Source: Hyphomicrobiales bacterium (lineage in GTDB: Bacteria > Pseudomonadota > Alphaproteobacteria > Rhizobiales > Rhizobiaceae). From it: a DNA stretch of 64,000 nucleotides. The stretch lies in the NCBI GenBank assembly GCA_900469615.1, contig UBYA01000020.1, positions 1 to 64,000 of the forward strand. The letters are read 5' to 3'. The translations under genes were made by a program, and so were the position numbers. Positions 42,922 to 51,537 of the stretch are shown piece after piece; the stretch's first letter is position 1; each line of letters opens with the position of its first letter. Below the pieces are notes generated by a model, which was not told the origin of the DNA, did no database searches, and was given only the letters and a program-made list of their open reading frames with translations.

Positions 42922-45075
42922 TCAATCCGAAAAGACGATGCGGCCGGCGCGGCGGCGCGCCTGCAGCCAGCCGATGACGCGGGAGCGCATGCGGGCGACG
43001 AAGCGATCCCAGCCCGTCGGGTTATGGATGATATCGGCGCGATAGAAGGAGGGACAGAGCACCGCCGCCTCCGACACCTCGCCGCAATTGCCGCAGCCGA
43101 CGCAATTATTGTCGATCGCCGCCACCGGATCGTCCTTCAGCGGATCGTCGGTGTGCTTGACCGACAGCGAAGGACAGCCGGAGAGACGGATGCAGGCATG
43201 ATCGCCGGTGCAGACGTCCTCGTCCACGCCGAAGCGCTCCTTGACCATGCGCTTGCCGTCCTTGACCGCCTTGGCGAATTGCGGCTTCACGCGCCGCTGC
43301 TTGTTCAGCATGCACTCCGAAGACGCGACGATGATCTTCGGCCCCGGCTCCTTCGATGTCAGCGCCTCGCGCAGCGTGTCGCGCATTTTTGCGACATCGT
43401 AGGTCCGGTCGATCTGCCGCACCCAGGTCGCGCCGATGCCCTTGACCGCATTGACGATGGAATTGTTGGTCTTGCGGCGCGGATTGAGCGCGCGCGAGGA
43501 CGGTATGTCCTGCCCGCCGGTCGCCGCCGAATAATAATTGTCGACGACGAGGATGACGCCGTCCTGCTTGTTGAAGACCGCATTGCCGACCGAGGTCGCA
43601 AGGCCGTTGTGCCAGAAGCCGCCGTCGCCCATGACGGAGATCACGCGCTTGTCGGCCTCGACATTGAAGGCGGACGCGGCGGCCGGCCCGAGCCCGTAGC
43701 CCATGGTCGTGCTGCCGATATTGAACGGCGGCAGGATCGAGAAGAGGTGGCAGCCGATGTCGCCCGATATGTGATGCTGGCCAAGCTCGCTTTCCACCAT
43801 CTTCATCGCCGCGAAGATCGGCCGCTCCGGACAGCCGATGCAGAAACCCGGCGGACGCGGCGGCACCACTTCGGCCAGCGCCTTGATCTTCGGATCGTTG
43901 AGGATCGGCGTCGGGTCCGGCAGCGGCGGCTGGTTGCCGAGCAGCACGCGCTGGTGGATCTCCAGAAAATTCTTGATGCCCTTCATCAGCACCGGCGCGG
44001 TATATTCGCCGCCCATCGGCAGCACGTCCTTGCCCGCGACCTTGGTCTGGATATCGCGGCGGCGCAGGATGGTGTTGAGGGACTGCTCGATATATTCGGG
44101 CGCCCCTTCCTCGACCATCAGCACGGCCTTCTTGTTGGCGCAGAACTCGGCGAGCTGGTCGTCGACCAGCGGATAGGCGACATTGAGAACATAAAGCGGC
44201 ACGGCGGAATTGCCGTAGACATCGGCAAGCCCGAGCTGCTGCAGCGCGCGCATGACGCCATTATACGCACCACCCAGCAGGATGATGCCGACCTCGCCTT
44301 CCGAAGGGCCGAAATACTCGTTGAGCTGGCGCTTCTTGATGAAATCGACGGCCGCGGGCCAGCGCTTCTCCAGCTTTTCCTTCTCATGAATGAAGGATGC
44401 CGGCGGCAGCACGATACGGTTGACGTCGCGGACGGGATTTTCGAGCGCCTGCTTCAGCGTATAGGCCGGCCGCTTGTTGTCCTTGGCGACGAACTGGCCG
44501 TGCACATGACAGCTGCGGATCCCGACCTGCAGCATGACGGGCGTGTTCGATACTTCCGAAAGCTCGAAGCCCTCCTCGACCGCCTGCACGATCGACGGCA
44601 GGTTCGGGCGCGGGTTGAGCAGCCACATCTGCGATTTCATCGCATAGGCATGGCTGCGCTCCTGCATGATCGACGAGCCCTCGCCGTAGTCCTCACCGAT
44701 GATGATGAGCGCGCCGCCCGTGACGCCGCCCGAAGACAGGTTGGAAAGCGCATCGGAGGCGACATTCGTTCCGGCCGTCGATTTCCAGGTTACGGCGCCG
44801 CGCACCGGATACATAACAGAGGCGGACAGCATCGCGGCGGCCGCCGCTTCCGACGCCGATGTCTCGAAATGGATGCCCAGATCCTGCATCACGTCCTTGG
44901 CGTCCGCCAGGACGTCCATCAGATGGGAAATCGGCGAACCCTGATAGCCTCCCACATAAGAGACACCGGATTGCAAAAGTGCCTTGGTGATCGCGAGAAT
45001 ACCCTCGCCGCGGAAGACATCGCCTTCCCCGAGCTTCAGATCCTCGACCTCGCGCGCAAATGATCGCTCGGCCAT
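42922..45075 (-). CDS. iorA: Indolepyruvate oxidoreductase subunit alpha (IorA)
   Basis: A 717-residue TPP-dependent subunit. An N-terminal pyrimidine-binding domain (GYQGSPISHLMDVLADA), a TPP/Mg site (VISVMGDGGFWHNG, then NYYSAATGGQD) and a C-terminal ferredoxin region with CTGDHACIRLSGCPS and CVGCGNCG...CPS can hold two 4Fe-4S clusters. It oxidises indolepyruvate or other aryl-pyruvates with CoA. In strict aerobes the electron acceptor is uncertain. It is divergent from the peptide-type ABC operon; the 377-bp gap carries two palindromes. Together with the aminotransferase at 31421 it could degrade aromatic amino acids. Confidence 0.93.
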   Translation of the reverse strand: MAERSFAREVEDLKLGEGDVFRGEGILAITKALLQSGVSYVGGYQGSPISHLMDVLADAKDVMQDLGIHFETSASEAAAAAMLSASVMYPVRGAVTWKSTAGTNVASDALSNLSSGGVTGGALIIIGEDYGEGSSIMQERSHAYAMKSQMWLLNPRPNLPSIVQAVEEGFELSEVSNTPVMLQVGIRSCHVHGQFVAKDNKRPAYTLKQALENPVRDVNRIVLPPASFIHEKEKLEKRWPAAVDFIKKRQLNEYFGPSEGEVGIILLGGAYNGVMRALQQLGLADVYGNSAVPLYVLNVAYPLVDDQLAEFCANKKAVLMVEEGAPEYIEQSLNTILRRRDIQTKVAGKDVLPMGGEYTAPVLMKGIKNFLEIHQRVLLGNQPPLPDPTPILNDPKIKALAEVVPPRPPGFCIGCPERPIFAAMKMVESELGQHHISGDIGCHLFSILPPFNIGSTTMGYGLGPAAASAFNVEADKRVISVMGDGGFWHNGLATSVGNAVFNKQDGVILVVDNYYSAATGGQDIPSSRALNPRRKTNNSIVNAVKGIGATWVRQIDRTYDVAKMRDTLREALTSKEPGPKIIVASSECMLNKQRRVKPQFAKAVKDGKRMVKERFGVDEDVCTGDHACIRLSGCPSLSVKHTDDPLKDDPVAAIDNNCVGCGNCGEVSEAAVLCPSFYRADIIHNPTGWDRFVARMRSRVIGWLQARRRAGRIVFSD

Positions 45076-45259
45076 AGACGTTACCCCTTTGCCCCATGGG
45101 CTTCTTCTAAATCATTTGCAAAATCATATTTTGAACTTCCTTGAACTGTCAACGAACAATTATCGGATCGCGCGCCTCTGATTTGCGATATCGGCGACGC
45201 ATCCAGATCGTTCAGCCATTCGAATCCATCACTCCACGCATCGGGAGATTGGTCAAATC

Positions 45260-45273
45260 TATGCATATGCATA
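45260..45273. promoter_or_regulatory. Perfect 14-bp palindrome between iorA and the ABC operon
   Basis: TATGCATATGCATA reads the same on both strands. It lies 185 bp before iorA and 180 bp before the binding-protein gene, in an AT-rich 377-bp divergent region (45076-45452). Candidate operator for either unit; distinct from the TTTAAGCTTAAA motif. Confidence 0.5.
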
Positions 45274-45363
45274 AAATTTACGCGAAATTTTGAAACCATT
45301 CGCGAAAAGGGGCCGGATTTTGCAAAACGGCCCGAGAAAGCGCTTGCCGCTCCGAAATACGTA

Positions 45364-45377
45364 TTTTAAGATTAAAA
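45364..45377. promoter_or_regulatory. Shared palindrome, site 3
   Basis: TTTTAA, GA, TTAAAA: perfect 6-bp arms. The core TTTAAGATTAAA (45365-45376) differs from site 1 at one position. It is 76 bp upstream of the binding-protein gene at 45453. Confidence 0.6.
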
Positions 45378-45452
45378 CATTCCGACAATAAATCGCCAGC
45401 GGCAGGCGGGCCTCATTGCTTTTTTGCCGCTCAACAGGGGAACGGAGTGACC

Positions 45453-46988
45453 ATGACAACGCTTACTCGGCGCGAGGCCCTCAGCCTCGGCGCAGCCGCA
45501 TTCATTACCGGGATTCTCGCAGGCAGGACGCCGGTGGAAGCTGCCGAAGCCGGCACGCTTACCATCGCCTTCAACGTCAACCTGCCCTCCTTCGATCCGA
45601 CGACCGGCCCGTCCGCCGTCAACCCGACGATCCAGGCGATCTATCGCTCGGTCTTCGACCAATACATCGGCCAGGGACCGGATCTGAAGTTCCAGCCCGG
45701 CCTGCTGACCGCCTGGGGCTGGAACGACGACAAAACCAAGGTCTGGATGGACGTTCGTGAAGGCGTCACCTGGCATGATGGCTCCAAATTCACCCCCGAC
45801 GATGTCGTCTGGTCGCTGGAGCGCGCCGCCAAGCAGGACACCGGCAACCCGATCCAGTTCATCTGGTCCACCGCCAACAATTACAAGGTGGAAGGCAATC
45901 GCATCACCGGCGATGTCGTGCGTTTCGAGCCGACCTTCTTCAAATGGATGGCCTTCCTTACCGGCTATGTCCTGCCGAAGGACTATTATACCAAGGTGGG
46001 TGCGGAAGGCTTCGAAAAGAAGCCGATCGGCACCGGGCCCTATATGGTCGATGCCTATGAGGGCAATTCCTATCTGCGCCTGAAGGCAAACCCCAACTAT
46101 TTCGGCGGCAAGCCCGCTTTCGAGACGGTCATCTTCAAGTTCGTGCCGGATACGACGAGCCGCGTCGCCGAAATCGAATCCGGCTCGTCCGACGTGACGC
46201 TGGAAATCCCCTATGAGGATTTCGACCGACTGAAGAAGAAATCCGGCCTTGCCGGCGTCGCGACCCCGATCTCCGACATCGGCATGATCTTCATCAGCAA
46301 TGTCGAACCGATGCTCGACAAGAATGTCCGCCTCGCCGCCAACATGGCGATCGACAAGGAAGCGATCATCAAGCGACTGCTGCGCGGCTACGGCAAGCCT
46401 CTGTCGACGCTGGAAGCGCCGGAATACGAGGCTTACGACGCCTCCGTCAAAATTCCCTACGATCCGGAACAGGCCAAGAAGCTGCTCGCCGCCAGCGGCT
46501 ATTCGCCGGAAAAGCCGGTCAAGTTCGGCATCAAGACCACCCGCGGCTTCAAGCCGAAGGATTACGAGATGATCCAGGCGATCGTCGGCATGTGGCGCAA
46601 GGTCGGCATCCAGGCGGAAATCGAAGTCTACGAAATCGCCAAGCACTACGAGTTGCGCGCCGCCCATCAGCTCGGCCCTGCCGCCTTCTACAACTGGGGC
46701 AACGCCATCGGCGACCCGACGACCTCGACGGGTTTCGCCATGTTCGGCCCCTCGCCGCACTCGGCCTGGAAGACCAAGGATGTCGACGACATGATGGGGC
46801 CGCTCTGGGTCGAAAAGGACGAGACGAAGCGCATCGACGGCTGGAAGGCGGTGATCAAGTACATCGCCGAGCAAGGCTATGTGATTCCGCTGCTGCAATA
46901 CGCCCAGCCGATCGTCTACAAATCGAGCCTGAAGGTCACGCCGAACGTTTCCGGCGCCCTGCAGCCGACGCTGGTATCGAAGGCCTGA
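45453..46988 (+). CDS. ABC transporter substrate-binding protein, peptide/nickel family (family 5)
   Basis: A 511-residue periplasmic binding protein. A twin-arginine-like leader (LTRREALSLGAAAFITG, probable cleavage near residue 30) is followed by the family-5 fold (LTIAFNVNLPSFDP, GVTWHDGSKFTPDDVVWSLE, GTGPYMVDAY). GGAG lies 5 nt before the ATG; a GTG two codons upstream is also in frame. It is the first gene of a five-gene transporter unit, interrupted only by an intergenic repeat. By context the cargo may be an aromatic or amino-acid conjugate rather than a peptide, but sequence does not say. Confidence 0.9.
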   Translation: MTTLTRREALSLGAAAFITGILAGRTPVEAAEAGTLTIAFNVNLPSFDPTTGPSAVNPTIQAIYRSVFDQYIGQGPDLKFQPGLLTAWGWNDDKTKVWMDVREGVTWHDGSKFTPDDVVWSLERAAKQDTGNPIQFIWSTANNYKVEGNRITGDVVRFEPTFFKWMAFLTGYVLPKDYYTKVGAEGFEKKPIGTGPYMVDAYEGNSYLRLKANPNYFGGKPAFETVIFKFVPDTTSRVAEIESGSSDVTLEIPYEDFDRLKKKSGLAGVATPISDIGMIFISNVEPMLDKNVRLAANMAIDKEAIIKRLLRGYGKPLSTLEAPEYEAYDASVKIPYDPEQAKKLLAASGYSPEKPVKFGIKTTRGFKPKDYEMIQAIVGMWRKVGIQAEIEVYEIAKHYELRAAHQLGPAAFYNWGNAIGDPTTSTGFAMFGPSPHSAWKTKDVDDMMGPLWVEKDETKRIDGWKAVIKYIAEQGYVIPLLQYAQPIVYKSSLKVTPNVSGALQPTLVSKA

Positions 46989-47011
46989 TATCGCTCTTGC
47001 GGCTTTGCCCT

Positions 47012-47176
47012 TCACCCTAACCCCCTCCCCGCCCCTGCGACAAGCTCAGGACGGGAGCGGGAACGATCTCTGTTCCCTCGCGTGAACAGGCGGTTGGGGG
47101 TAGGCTGCAGGCGCCTCCTTCCCTTCTCCCCGTCATGACGGGGAGAAGGTGCCCGACAGGGCGGATGAGGGGCTTG
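47012..47176. repeat. RIME-like intergenic mosaic repeat
   Basis: A GC-rich non-coding block begins CACCCTAACCCCCTCCCCGC and ends GGCGGATGAGGGGCTTGGG. It contains a 28-nt perfect palindrome at 47122-47149 (CCTTCTCCCC on the left, GGGGAGAAGG on the right). Elements of this look are interspersed in rhizobial genomes. It separates the binding-protein gene from the first permease gene and could fold in the operon mRNA. Confidence 0.75.
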
Positions 47177-47219
47177 GGACTCTTCAGCGCCATAGCCGTG
47201 CGATCGGAACTCATAACGA

Positions 47220-48227
47220 ATGATAGCAGTGTCCATTCTCAACCGGCTGATCATGGCCGCCATCACGCTCTTCGGAGTGGCGGTGATCGTCTTCGTTCTG
47301 CTGCGGGTCGTTCCGGGCGATCCGATCGCCATGATGATCTCGCCGGGAGCAAGCCCGGCCGACATCGCCGCACTTCGCGCCCATTACGGTCTCGACGCAA
47401 GTCTGACCACGCAATTCTGGCTCTGGCTGAAATCGGTTCTGACAGGTGATTTCGGCACATCGATCTCCCTGAAGCGCGATGTGCTGTCGCTGCTCGGGGA
47501 GCGTCTTCCGGCAACGCTGGAACTGGCCTTTGCCGCCCTCGTGCTGGCCGTTCTTCTTGGCGGTGTGGTCGCCATCGTCGGCACGCTCGCCCGCCGCACC
47601 CTGTTCGAGCCGGTCATCGACAGCCTCAACGGCCTCTTCCTTGCCGTGCCGGATTTCGTCTGGGCTCTGGCTTTGGTCCTCGTCCTCGGCGTTCTCTTTC
47701 CGCTTTTCCCGCTTTCCGGCCGCATCGATCCGAGCATCGACGCGCAGTTCGCCACTCCCTTCTATCTGCTGGAAAGCCTCGTCACGCTGCGTTTCGGGAT
47801 TTTTGCGGACATCTGCGCCCATATGGTCATGCCGGTTCTGGCTCTCGGCCTGCCCCTGGCGGCCGTTATCGCCCGCGTGCTGAAAGCCGCGCTCTCCGAG
47901 GCGATGGTGCAGGATTATGTCCTGCTCGCCAAGCTGAAGGGCATGTCCGATCTGCGCCTCGTTCTTCAAGAGGCGCTGCGCAACGCCGTCGGGCCGACGA
48001 TCGCGCTGACCGGCGTGCAATTCACCTTCCTGATCGGCGGCACCGTCATCGTCGAGCGCATCTTCGCCTATCCCGGCATCGGCAACATGGCGATCGATGC
48101 CGTCATCAACCGCGACCTGCCGCTGATCCAGGGGCTGGTGCTGGTGTTCGGCGCCCTCTTCATTCTCGTCAATCTGGCTGTGGACTTGCTGGTCGCGGCT
48201 TTCAATCCGAGGCTTGCTCATGGCTGA
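47220..48227 (+). CDS. ABC transporter permease (DppB-like)
   Basis: A 335-residue inner-membrane permease. It has the N-terminal DppB/OppB signature (LNRLIMAAITLFGVAVIVF, RVVPGDPIAMM) with a periplasmic region near residues 30-90, about six helices, and an EAA loop (DYVLLAKLKGMSDLRLVLQEALRNA). It pairs with the following DppC-like permease, whose start it overlaps by 8 bp, so the two are translationally coupled. Part of a peptide/opine/nickel-type importer with two ATPases. Confidence 0.92.
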   Translation: MIAVSILNRLIMAAITLFGVAVIVFVLLRVVPGDPIAMMISPGASPADIAALRAHYGLDASLTTQFWLWLKSVLTGDFGTSISLKRDVLSLLGERLPATLELAFAALVLAVLLGGVVAIVGTLARRTLFEPVIDSLNGLFLAVPDFVWALALVLVLGVLFPLFPLSGRIDPSIDAQFATPFYLLESLVTLRFGIFADICAHMVMPVLALGLPLAAVIARVLKAALSEAMVQDYVLLAKLKGMSDLRLVLQEALRNAVGPTIALTGVQFTFLIGGTVIVERIFAYPGIGNMAIDAVINRDLPLIQGLVLVFGALFILVNLAVDLLVAAFNPRLAHG

Positions 48228-49113
48228 CGTCACCTCGCCCGCCATCCCCCGCCCGCCGTCGAGAATGGCGAAACGCGTTCGAGCGCTGCTTTCCGAGCCG
48301 AAGGTGATCTTCGGCGGCGGCTTCATTCTCATCCTTCTCATCCTCGCGATCTTCGCGCCCTATATCGCGCCGAAGGATCCGCTGGAGCAGGACCTGATGT
48401 CCGGCACCCTGCCGCCGGCGTGGATCGATGGTTCCGATCCGGGCTTCCTGCTGGGCACGGACGATCTCGGCCGCGATGTCCTGTCTCGCGCCATTTTCGG
48501 CACGCGCATCGCTCTGACGGTCGCCTTCGTCGCGGCCGGGCTTGCCGCCTTGATCGGCACGCTGCTCGGCCTTCTCGCCGGCTGGTACGGCGGCTGGATC
48601 GATAAGGTCATTTCCCGGCTCGTCGATATCTGGATGGCCTTCCCGCCGGTACTCTTGTCGATCCTGCTGGTCGCCGTCTTCGGCTCGGGCGTTCACTCGG
48701 TCATCGCGGCCATCGTCATCATCGACTGGACGCGCTTCTGTCGCGTCGTGCGCTCGGAAACGCAGGCACAGGCACGCATGGATTATGTGACGGCCGCCCA
48801 TACGATCGGCTTTTCGCGCGCCAGAATCCTTTTCAGCGAAATCCTGCCCAATGTGACGCCGGTGCTGATCGCCCTCGTCAGCCTGGAAATGGGCATTGCC
48901 GTCATCGTCGAAGCTATCCTGTCCTTCGTCGGCCTCTCGGTCGCCTCCGACACGCCGACCTGGGGCGGCATGATCGCCGAAGGGCGGCAGATGATCTATC
49001 AAGGCTGGTGGGTGCTGGTCGTGCCGCTGATCGCGCTCTTTGCGACGGTGCTTGCCTTCAATCAACTCGGCGACGGCCTGCGCCGCGCCCTCGATCCGGT
49101 GATGCGCCGATGA
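48220..49113 (+). CDS. ABC transporter permease (DppC-like)
   Basis: A 297-residue inner-membrane permease. The cytoplasmic N-terminus is followed by GGFILILLILAIFAPYIAP, the DppC-type GTDDLGRDVLSRAIFGTRIA segment and an EAA loop (MDYVTAAHTIGFSRARILFSEI). The ATG at 48220 lies inside the end of the preceding permease gene, and the stop overlaps the start of the next ATPase gene (ATGA). Forms the channel heterodimer with the DppB-like protein. Confidence 0.92.
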   Translation: MADVTSPAIPRPPSRMAKRVRALLSEPKVIFGGGFILILLILAIFAPYIAPKDPLEQDLMSGTLPPAWIDGSDPGFLLGTDDLGRDVLSRAIFGTRIALTVAFVAAGLAALIGTLLGLLAGWYGGWIDKVISRLVDIWMAFPPVLLSILLVAVFGSGVHSVIAAIVIIDWTRFCRVVRSETQAQARMDYVTAAHTIGFSRARILFSEILPNVTPVLIALVSLEMGIAVIVEAILSFVGLSVASDTPTWGGMIAEGRQMIYQGWWVLVVPLIALFATVLAFNQLGDGLRRALDPVMRR

Positions 49114-49982
49114 CGACGCCGCTTCTCTCCATTGCCGGCCTCAGCGCCGTATCCGATCGCGACGGCGGCATGCCGATCCTGCGCGATGTCTCCCTCACGC
49201 TGGAGCGCGGCGAAGTGCGCGGGCTGGTCGGTGAAAGCGGCGCCGGAAAATCGACCATCGCCAAGGCCCTGCTCGGCATTCTGCCGCGCAGCGTCCGCAT
49301 CACCGCCGGCTCGATCCTCTTCGAGAGCCGCGACCTCCTCACTCTCTCGGCCAAAGAGCTGCGCGGCATCATGGGCAGCGAAATTTCGCTGATCCCGCAG
49401 GACCCGCAGACGGCGCTCAATCCCGGCCGGCGCATCGAGGCACAACTGACCGACGGCCTCAGGCTGAAGCGCGGAATGTCGTCGCGCGATGCAAGGCAGC
49501 GCGCGTTGAAACTGCTGGAGGAAGTGCATATCCGCGATCCCGAGCGCGTGCTGCGCGCCTATCCTCATGAATTGTCGGGCGGCATGCGCCAGCGCATCCT
49601 GATCGCCGCCGCCTTCGCGCTGGAACCGAAGCTGGTGGTGGCCGACGAACCGACCACCGCGCTCGACGTCACCGTGCAGAAGCAGATCCTGCGGTTGATC
49701 CGCGGCCTGCAGGAAGCGCACGGCACCGCCGTCGTCTTCGTCACGCACGATCTCGGCGTCGTCGCCCAGATCTGCGACAGCGTCACCCTGCTTTACGCCG
49801 GCAAGGTCATCGAAGAGGGGCGAACGGGTGACGTGCTCGCGCATCCGCAGCATATCTACACGAAATCGCTCATTGCCGCCGGGCCGCGCTACGACCGGCC
49901 GGATGCCGGGCTGACGCCGGTTCCACAGGCGGTCTTCGACCAATTGCGCCGCGAAATCGGCATTGCGGAGGGCGGCCGATGA
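49110..49982 (+). CDS. ABC transporter ATP-binding protein (DppD-like)
   Basis: A 290-residue ATPase starting at the ATGA overlap at 49110. Walker A GESGAGKST (about 38-46), Q-loop LIPQDPQTALNP, signature LSGGMRQR, Walker B KLVVADEPTTALD and H-loop VFVTHDLGVV are all intact. The C-terminal region lacks a clear oligopeptide-type Cys cluster. It energises the importer with the DppF-like partner, whose start overlaps its stop by 4 bp. The longer open frame from 49008 overlaps the permease and is not the start. Confidence 0.93.
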   Translation: MTTPLLSIAGLSAVSDRDGGMPILRDVSLTLERGEVRGLVGESGAGKSTIAKALLGILPRSVRITAGSILFESRDLLTLSAKELRGIMGSEISLIPQDPQTALNPGRRIEAQLTDGLRLKRGMSSRDARQRALKLLEEVHIRDPERVLRAYPHELSGGMRQRILIAAAFALEPKLVVADEPTTALDVTVQKQILRLIRGLQEAHGTAVVFVTHDLGVVAQICDSVTLLYAGKVIEEGRTGDVLAHPQHIYTKSLIAAGPRYDRPDAGLTPVPQAVFDQLRREIGIAEGGR

Positions 49983-50833
49983 GCGTTTCCGACAGCCTTC
50001 TCTCTGCCAGGGGCATCGAGGTAACCTATGGTGCCAAGCCGCATCTCTTCGGCCCGTCGGGCCTTGGCATCAAGGTGCTGCACGGTATCGATATCGACAT
50101 CCGCCGCGGCGAGACCGTCGGCATCGTCGGCGAAAGCGGCTCGGGCAAGACGACGCTCGGCCGCGCCCTGCTGCGGCTGGTCGACGTCACCGCGGGCAGC
50201 ATCCATTTCGACGGCAAGGACATCACCCGTCTACCCGATGCCCGCATGCGGCCGCTACGCCGCCGCATGCAGATGATCTTTCAAGACCCGATGGCCTCGC
50301 TCAATCCGCGCCATACGATCCGCCGTATCCTCGCCGAACCGCTGCTCCTGCATGGGCTGGCTTCGAACCGGAAGGACGCCGAGCGACGCGTCGCCGAAAT
50401 CCTCGATCGCGTAACGCTGCCGCAGGTCTGTCTCGACCGCAACCCGCATGAGCTTTCCGGCGGTCAGCGCCAGCGCGTCGGCATCGCGCGGGCGGCGCTG
50501 CTGAAGCCGGACTTCGTGCTTGCCGACGAAATCGTCTCCGGTCTCGACGTATCGACCCAGGCACAGGTGCTCAACCTGCTGAAAGAGCTTTCGCGCGACC
50601 TCGGCCTTTCCATGGCCTTCATCAGCCATGATCTGTCCGTTATCCGCGCCATTTGCGACCGCGTCTATGTGATGCGCCATGGCCGCGTCGAAGAGCAAGG
50701 CGAGTGCGAACGCGTCTTCACCGCACCCGCCTCGGCCTATACGCGCATGCTGCTCGACGCCATCCCCTTGCCGGAGGTCGACCCGCACTGGCTGCGCCGC
50801 GAGAGCGTGGCCGCAGAAACGTCCGATGCCTGA
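49979..50833 (+). CDS. ABC transporter ATP-binding protein (DppF-like)
   Basis: A 284-residue ATPase. Walker A GESGSGKTT, Q-loop MIFQDPMASLNPRHT, signature LSGGQRQR, Walker B DFVLADEIVSGLD and H-loop AFISHDLSVI are all present. In Walker B the usual ADEPVSALD is ADEIVSGLD, a variation common in this subgroup. It is the last transporter gene; a VOC-protein gene follows 77 bp on. The pair of ATPases makes this a complete five-component importer. Confidence 0.93.
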   Translation: MSVSDSLLSARGIEVTYGAKPHLFGPSGLGIKVLHGIDIDIRRGETVGIVGESGSGKTTLGRALLRLVDVTAGSIHFDGKDITRLPDARMRPLRRRMQMIFQDPMASLNPRHTIRRILAEPLLLHGLASNRKDAERRVAEILDRVTLPQVCLDRNPHELSGGQRQRVGIARAALLKPDFVLADEIVSGLDVSTQAQVLNLLKELSRDLGLSMAFISHDLSVIRAICDRVYVMRHGRVEEQGECERVFTAPASAYTRMLLDAIPLPEVDPHWLRRESVAAETSDA

Positions 50834-50910
50834 CCGAAGGGCGAAGCGAAGGCTTGAACAGGGGTAGCGGCGAGCGCGCAACAATACCCGCCTACAGAAA
50901 GGGAACGACT

Positions 50911-51504
50911 ATGAAAGACCCGGAGTCAAAGGCAACGAACGTTTCAACTGTTGGACCGGGAAAGGCAAAAGCCGCCGGACTGCCCGGCCTTCGCGGTCAC
51001 GACCATACGGGACTTACGGTGCCGGACATGAAGCAGGCGATCGATTTCTTCGAGAATGTGCTGGGCTGCAAGGTCGCAATGTCGTTCGGGCCGTTTGCCG
51101 ACGACAAGGGCACCTTCATGACCGATCTGCTTGGTGTCGACCCCAAGGCTGAAATAAAGCAGATAGTGCAAGTTCGCTGCGGTTTCGGATCGAACATAGA
51201 GCTGTTCGAATATTCGGCTCCCGATCAGCGCGACCTCAAGCAGAGGAACAGCGACATCGGCGCGTTCCATATCTCGCTCTACGTCGACGACATCGATGCG
51301 GCAAAGGCTTATCTCGACAGCAGGAACGTTGAAACGCGGTTAGGGCCGCTCCCGATCAACGATGGCCCGGCCGCAGGCCAGTCGATCCTTTACTTCCAGG
51401 CACCATGGGGTCTGCAATTCGAGGCAATCAGCTATCCCAGGGGCATGGCCTATGAAAAAGATGCCGAAACCGTGCTGTGGAATCCGAAAGATCCAGCCAA
51501 GTGA
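50911..51504 (+). CDS. VOC (glyoxalase/dioxygenase superfamily) protein
   Basis: A 197-residue protein. The ATG at 50911 follows AAAGGGAA; the open frame back to 50653 overlaps the ATPase gene. One VOC module starts GHDHTGLTVPDMKQAIDFFE, with a second half ending LYFQAPWGLQFEAISYP. His near GHDH, a Glu in NIELFEY and Glu in FEAI are possible metal ligands. The family includes glyoxalases, extradiol dioxygenases and epimerases, so a role on an aromatic or CoA intermediate of the island is possible. A perfect hairpin ends the unit. Confidence 0.75.
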   Translation: MKDPESKATNVSTVGPGKAKAAGLPGLRGHDHTGLTVPDMKQAIDFFENVLGCKVAMSFGPFADDKGTFMTDLLGVDPKAEIKQIVQVRCGFGSNIELFEYSAPDQRDLKQRNSDIGAFHISLYVDDIDAAKAYLDSRNVETRLGPLPINDGPAAGQSILYFQAPWGLQFEAISYPRGMAYEKDAETVLWNPKDPAK

Positions 51505-51513
51505 AACGAGGCG

Positions 51514-51537
51514 GGATACCGTCCGCCGACGGTATCC
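51514..51537. terminator. Terminator-like hairpin between convergent genes
   Basis: GGATACCGTC and GACGGTATCC form a perfect 10-bp stem around CGCC. It fills most of the 33-bp gap between the VOC gene and the convergent CoA-ligase gene and may serve both strands. Confidence 0.6.

Noticed and set aside
41836-45063. 1075-codon open frame opposite iorA/iorB
   Set aside because: Antisense shadow of two clearly recognised genes with Fe-S and TPP motifs.
47122-47149. Treating the 28-nt palindrome as a CRISPR repeat or phage attachment site
   Set aside because: Only one copy is present, with no spacers, integrase or tRNA; the surrounding block looks like a rhizobial intergenic mosaic repeat.
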